The notes below the pieces were generated by a model. That model searched no databases. It saw only the letters and a list, made by a program, of their open reading frames with translations, and had not been told where the DNA came from. 64,000 nucleotides of DNA, from positions 62,001-126,000 of the forward strand of contig NZ_JAHRCY010000007.1 in NCBI RefSeq assembly GCF_019083965.1. Direction: 5' to 3'. This stretch comes from Catellatospora tritici (GTDB lineage: Bacteria > Actinomycetota > Actinomycetes > Mycobacteriales > Micromonosporaceae). A program made the position numbers and the translations under genes. Below, in pieces: positions 60,803 through 64,000 of the stretch (its first letter is position 1; each line of letters starts with the position of its first letter).

Positions 60803-61843
60803 TCAACTGATCCTGTCCGCCACGACGTCACAGAGGGCCTCCAACGCGACCTTGGCGGGGTTGTCGGGCAGCCCCGCGAGCTCGGCCCGAGCCCGCTCGG
60901 CGTAGCCGCGTACGGTCTCGCGGGCCTGGCGCATCGCGTCGCTCTCGCGCAACAGCTCCAGCGCCTCGGCGTGCATGGCGTCGTCGGTCACCGGGCCGTC
61001 GGCGAGGATCTGGCGCAGCCGCACCGCGGCCGGGTCGGCGTCCTGGCTGGCCAGGGCGTATAGCACCGGCAGCGTCGGCACGCCCTCGCGCAGGTCGGTG
61101 CCAGGTGTCTTGCCCGAGTCCGAGCTGTCGCTGGAGATGTCGAGCAGGTCGTCGGAGAGCTGGAACGCCAGCCCCAGGGTCTCGGCGTACGCGGTGAGCC
61201 GGGCGGTGACCGCCGGGGACGCACCGGAGAACATGCCGCCGAAGGTGGCGCAGGTGGCCATGAGTGAACCGGTCTTGCCCGCCAGCACGTAGAGGTGGTG
61301 CTCGACCGGGTCCGCATCGCGCGGGCCGACGGTCTCGGCGATCTGGCCGTGCACGAGGGCGGCGAACGTCTGCGCCTGGATCTTCACGGCCTCGGGGCCG
61401 AGCCCGGCCGCGAGTTCGGCGGCGCGGGAGAACAGGAAGTCGCCGACCAGGATGGCCAGCGAGTTGCCCCAGCGCGCGTTGGCGCTCGGGGTGCCGCGAC
61501 GCACCAGGGCCTCGTCCATCACGTCGTCGTGGTACAGCGTCGCGACGTGGGTCAGCTCCAGCACCGCCGCCGCGTCGATCAGCTCGGGCGCGTTCGGGTC
61601 GCCGAAGTGTGCGCAGACCGACACCAGCATCGGGCGGAAGCGCTTGCCGCCGGCGTCCAGCAGGTGCCGGGCGGCCTCGGTCACGAAGGGGTCGGCGGAC
61701 TCGACGCACTCGCGCAGTCGTGCCTCCACCTGCGCCAGCGTCCGGGTTACCGTCGCCTCCAGCACTGGGTCGTCGAAACTGACGCCGGCTCCCCGCGCAG
61801 TACGACCGTTAACACTGCTCACCACGCCCCCACGATGCCACAT
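60803..61843 (-). CDS. Polyprenyl diphosphate synthase (heptaprenyl/octaprenyl type)
   Basis: The 346-residue prenyltransferase makes the long chain of menaquinone or a related quinone. First Asp-rich motif LYHDDVMDE, second QLSDDLLDISSD; GGKRFRPML is the start of the conserved core. GTG 61822 (SSVNGRTARG) could be the true start, as the upstream ATG at 61843 lacks a good site. It sits between the nuo genes and the IclR gene, supporting a role in quinone supply for complex I. A hairpin separates it from nuoN. Confidence 0.92.
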   Translation of the reverse strand: MWHRGGVVSSVNGRTARGAGVSFDDPVLEATVTRTLAQVEARLRECVESADPFVTEAARHLLDAGGKRFRPMLVSVCAHFGDPNAPELIDAAAVLELTHVATLYHDDVMDEALVRRGTPSANARWGNSLAILVGDFLFSRAAELAAGLGPEAVKIQAQTFAALVHGQIAETVGPRDADPVEHHLYVLAGKTGSLMATCATFGGMFSGASPAVTARLTAYAETLGLAFQLSDDLLDISSDSSDSGKTPGTDLREGVPTLPVLYALASQDADPAAVRLRQILADGPVTDDAMHAEALELLRESDAMRQARETVRGYAERARAELAGLPDNPAKVALEALCDVVADRIS

Positions 61844-61857
61844 GACTCACACATGAT

Positions 61858-61901
61858 CGAAGCTCCCCCCATGCCTTCGCGAGACCATGGGAGGAGCTTC
61901 G
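61858..61901 (-). terminator. Hairpin between nuoN and the polyprenyl synthase
   Basis: CGAAGCTCCCCCCATG (61858-61873) pairs with CATGGGAGGAGCTTCG (61886-61901) in 15 of 16 positions around a 12-base loop. It lies 30 bases after the nuoN stop. Confidence 0.75.
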
Positions 61902-61930
61902 GACTTACCGTTTCTTACTGGTCGAAACCA

Positions 61931-63481
61931 CTAACGTACGAACGACGCCGCGTTGTTGGCCAGGTCCAGCAGCGCGCTGGGCGCGACGCCGAGCAGCAGC
62001 GTCACCAGCACCCCGACCATCAGCGCGGCCGAAGTCAGCGCGCCCGGGATGGACACGCTCGGCGTGGTGTCGCCCGGCTCGGACAGCCACATCATCACGA
62101 CCACCCGCAGGTACGGGAAGGCCAGAATGATGCTGCTGAGCACGCCGAACAGCACCAGCCAGGTCTGACCGCCGCCGAGGGCCGCCCCGAACACCGCGAA
62201 CTTCGCGGTGAACCCGCTGGTCAGCGGCAGACCGGCGAAGGCCAGCAGCAGGAAGGTGAAGATGCTGGCGAAGAACGGCGACCGGCGCCCCAGGCCCGCC
62301 CAGCGGGACAGGTGGGTGGCCTCACCGTCGGCGTCACGCACCAGCGTCAGCAGCGCGAACGCGGCGATGATGGCGAAGCCGTACGCGACGAGGTAGAACA
62401 GCATGCTGCTCAGGCCGTCCCGGCCACCGCCCAGCACACCGACCAGCAGGTAACCGGCGTTGGCCACCGAGGAGTAGGCCAGCAGCCGCTTGAGGTCGGT
62501 CTGGGTCACCGCCAGCACCGCGCCGACGAGCATCGTCAGCACGGCGATGATGCCGAGCACGGGGGTGAAGTTCCAGCTGCTCCGGTCGAAGCCCACGTAC
62601 AGCACGCGGGCCAGGCCGCCGAAGGCCGCCGCCTTGGTGCACGCCGCCATGAACGCGGTGACCGGGGTCGGCGCGCCCTGGTAGACGTCGGGCGTCCACA
62701 CGTGGAACGGCACCGCGGCCACCTTGAACAGCAGACCGATCGCCAGCATCGCCAGACCGACCAGCAGCAGCACGAACGGCTTGTCCGAGGTGCCGATGGC
62801 GGCGTGGATCGAGTTGAAGTCGACCGCGTTGGCGAAGCCGTAGACCATGGCCAGGCCGAACAGGAAGAACGCCGAGGCGAACGCGCCGAGCAGGAAGTAC
62901 TTGACCGCGGCCTCCTGCGACAGCAGCCGCTTGCGGCGGGCCAGTGCGCAGAGCAGGTACAGCGGCAGCGAGAAGACCTCCAGCGCCACGAACATGACCA
63001 GCAGGTCGTTCGCGGACACGAAGAGCAGCATGCCGGCCAGCGCGAACAGCGCCAGCGGGTAGACCTCGGTCGCGCCGGACTCGCGCGCGGCCTGACGGCG
63101 GTCGGCCTCGGAGCCGACGGTGATCGCGGCCTGCGCCACGAACGGGCCGCCGGTCTCCAGCGTCCGCTCGCCGATCAGCAGCAGCGAGACGATGCCGAGC
63201 ACCAGCAGCGTGCCCTGCAGGAACAGGCCCGCCTTGTCGATCGAGATCGCGTCGGAGGCGGTGTGCGCGTTGGCGGCGGTCACGCCCGCCGCCGCCCGCT
63301 TGATCACCATGACCAGCGCGGCGCCCATGGCCAGCAGGCTGAGCACCAACTGGACGGCGTTGCGGGCCGCCTTCGGCACGAACGCCTCGACGAGCACCCC
63401 GACGCACGCCGCGCCGAAGAGGATCAGCATCGGCCACAGTGCGGCGTAGTCCAGATGCGGGAACGAGATGGTGTCGCCCAT
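61931..63481 (-). CDS. nuoN: NADH-quinone oxidoreductase subunit N
   Basis: The 516-residue membrane subunit has about 14 hydrophobic helices typical of antiporter-like complex I subunits, with conserved Lys and Glu in the helices (KYFLLGAFASAFFLFG, FKVAAVPFHVWTPDVY). It contributes to proton pumping. ATG 63481 is preferred, with AGGAAAG before it; GTG 63487 overlapping the nuoM stop is the other choice. It is the last nuo gene here. Confidence 0.95.
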   Translation of the reverse strand: MGDTISFPHLDYAALWPMLILFGAACVGVLVEAFVPKAARNAVQLVLSLLAMGAALVMVIKRAAAGVTAANAHTASDAISIDKAGLFLQGTLLVLGIVSLLLIGERTLETGGPFVAQAAITVGSEADRRQAARESGATEVYPLALFALAGMLLFVSANDLLVMFVALEVFSLPLYLLCALARRKRLLSQEAAVKYFLLGAFASAFFLFGLAMVYGFANAVDFNSIHAAIGTSDKPFVLLLVGLAMLAIGLLFKVAAVPFHVWTPDVYQGAPTPVTAFMAACTKAAAFGGLARVLYVGFDRSSWNFTPVLGIIAVLTMLVGAVLAVTQTDLKRLLAYSSVANAGYLLVGVLGGGRDGLSSMLFYLVAYGFAIIAAFALLTLVRDADGEATHLSRWAGLGRRSPFFASIFTFLLLAFAGLPLTSGFTAKFAVFGAALGGGQTWLVLFGVLSSIILAFPYLRVVVMMWLSEPGDTTPSVSIPGALTSAALMVGVLVTLLLGVAPSALLDLANNAASFVR

Positions 63482-63483
63482 GG

Positions 63484-64000
63484 TCACTTTCCTGCTTCCA
63501 CAGTGGTGGCGGGCGCCGGGTCGGACCGCTCCGGGCTGACCACGCCGTTGAGGGTGGCCTGCACCGCCGGGTTGATCACGTCGAGGACCGGCTTCGGGTA
63601 GAAGCCGAGCACCAGCAGCAGCGCGATCAGCGGCGCCACGACGACGCCCTCACGCAGCGACAGGTCCTTCTTCATCGGCTCGAGGTCGCGCAACTTGTCG
63701 TTGAGCGTGCCCTGGGTGGTGCGCTGCACCATCCACAGCACGTACGCCGCGGCCAGGATGATGCCGACCGTCGCGATCACCGCCACCGTCTTGTTGACGG
63801 TGAAGGTGCCGATCAGCACCAGGAACTCGCTGACGAAGGGCGCCAGGCCGGGCAGGGCCAGTGAGGCCATACCGGCGATGAAGAAGACGCCCGCCAGGAC
63901 CGGCAGCAGCTTGCCCGCGCCGCCGAAGTCGCCGATCATCGTGCTGCCGCGCCGGGCCACGAACATGCCCACGACCAGGAACAGCAGGCCGGTGGCCAGA
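63484..64000 (-). CDS. nuoM: NADH-quinone oxidoreductase subunit M, 5' end outside window
   Basis: The frame is open to the right edge of the window, so only the C-terminal 170 or so residues are seen (GMFVARRGSTMIGDFGGAGK, then GLAPFVSEFLVLIGTF). This is the end of the MrpA/D-type proton-pumping subunit. Its stop lies 3 bases from the nuoN start region, typical for nuoM-nuoN. The rest of the nuo operon lies outside to the right. Confidence 0.93.
   Translation of the reverse strand, partial: LATGLLFLVVGMFVARRGSTMIGDFGGAGKLLPVLAGVFFIAGMASLALPGLAPFVSEFLVLIGTFTVNKTVAVIATVGIILAAAYVLWMVQRTTQGTLNDKLRDLEPMKKDLSLREGVVVAPLIALLLVLGFYPKPVLDVINPAVQATLNGVVSPERSDPAPATTVEAGK

Overview
The window is very GC-rich, densely packed actinobacterial chromosome with GC-ending codons and many 4-base start/stop overlaps. 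From memory, the gene order matches the Mycobacterium tuberculosis Rv3644c-Rv3670 segment and the Streptomyces coelicolor SCO3540-SCO3563 segment: ricT, holB, tmk, topA, hppA, bldG, DECH helicase, tad locus, 6C RNA, HAD phosphatase, acs. With the S8 and M6 exoproteases, the SARP regulator and the intergenic repeats, it looks like a Micromonosporaceae-type filamentous actinomycete. The family assignment is an inference. I saw no tRNA, rRNA, CRISPR array, IS element or prophage.

Layout. 1-11.2 kb holds housekeeping genes: ricT (cut by the window edge), a sortase-anchored surface protein, three small coupled genes that include a YbaB-like one, holB, a fused MFS transporter-thymidylate kinase, a TetR regulator behind a double dyad, and topA. 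11.4-22.8 kb is accessory: a toxin-antitoxin pair whose RelE-type toxin has an in-frame amber codon, a LuxR/TrmB-like regulator beside a giant subtilase, a large SARP regulator, a VanX-like dipeptidase, and a lipoprotein/hypothetical pair. 22.9-28.8 kb carries hppA, bldG with its partner anti-sigma factor, and a DECH-box helicase interrupted in frame by repeat DNA.

28.8-35.8 kb is a repeat-rich intergenic stretch followed by a tightly coupled tad pilus/secretion operon on the minus strand (TadZ, TadA, fused TadB-TadC, Flp pilin, two TadE/G-like proteins, and an AbiEi/DUF559 nuclease-like gene as the last member). The 6C small RNA precedes it. 35.8-48 kb holds a HAD phosphatase, a structured non-coding stretch, a Fic-like protein, acs, a second regulator plus exoprotease (M6) set, a C45 acyltransferase, NhaA and an alpha/beta hydrolase with no canonical nucleophile. 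48-55.7 kb is an ESX/type VII locus (SseB-domain protein, MycP, two WXG100 proteins, EccB, EccE) without EccC or EccD. 55.8-64 kb holds a holin-like membrane protein, RarD, a PhoX-type phosphatase behind a PHO box, an IclR regulator, a polyprenyl diphosphate synthase and the nuoM-nuoN end of the complex I operon.

Functional themes are envelope and secretion (tad, ESX, sortase substrate, exoproteases), developmental regulation (bldG, SARP, two paralogous LuxR-like regulators), and energy metabolism (hppA, nuoMN, polyprenyl synthase, NhaA, acs). The most interesting unexplained features are the regulator-exoprotease pairs with twin perfect palindromes, three families of dispersed palindromic elements (one inside the helicase gene), a 93-bp bulged cruciform, and the nuclease-like gene coupled to the tad operon.
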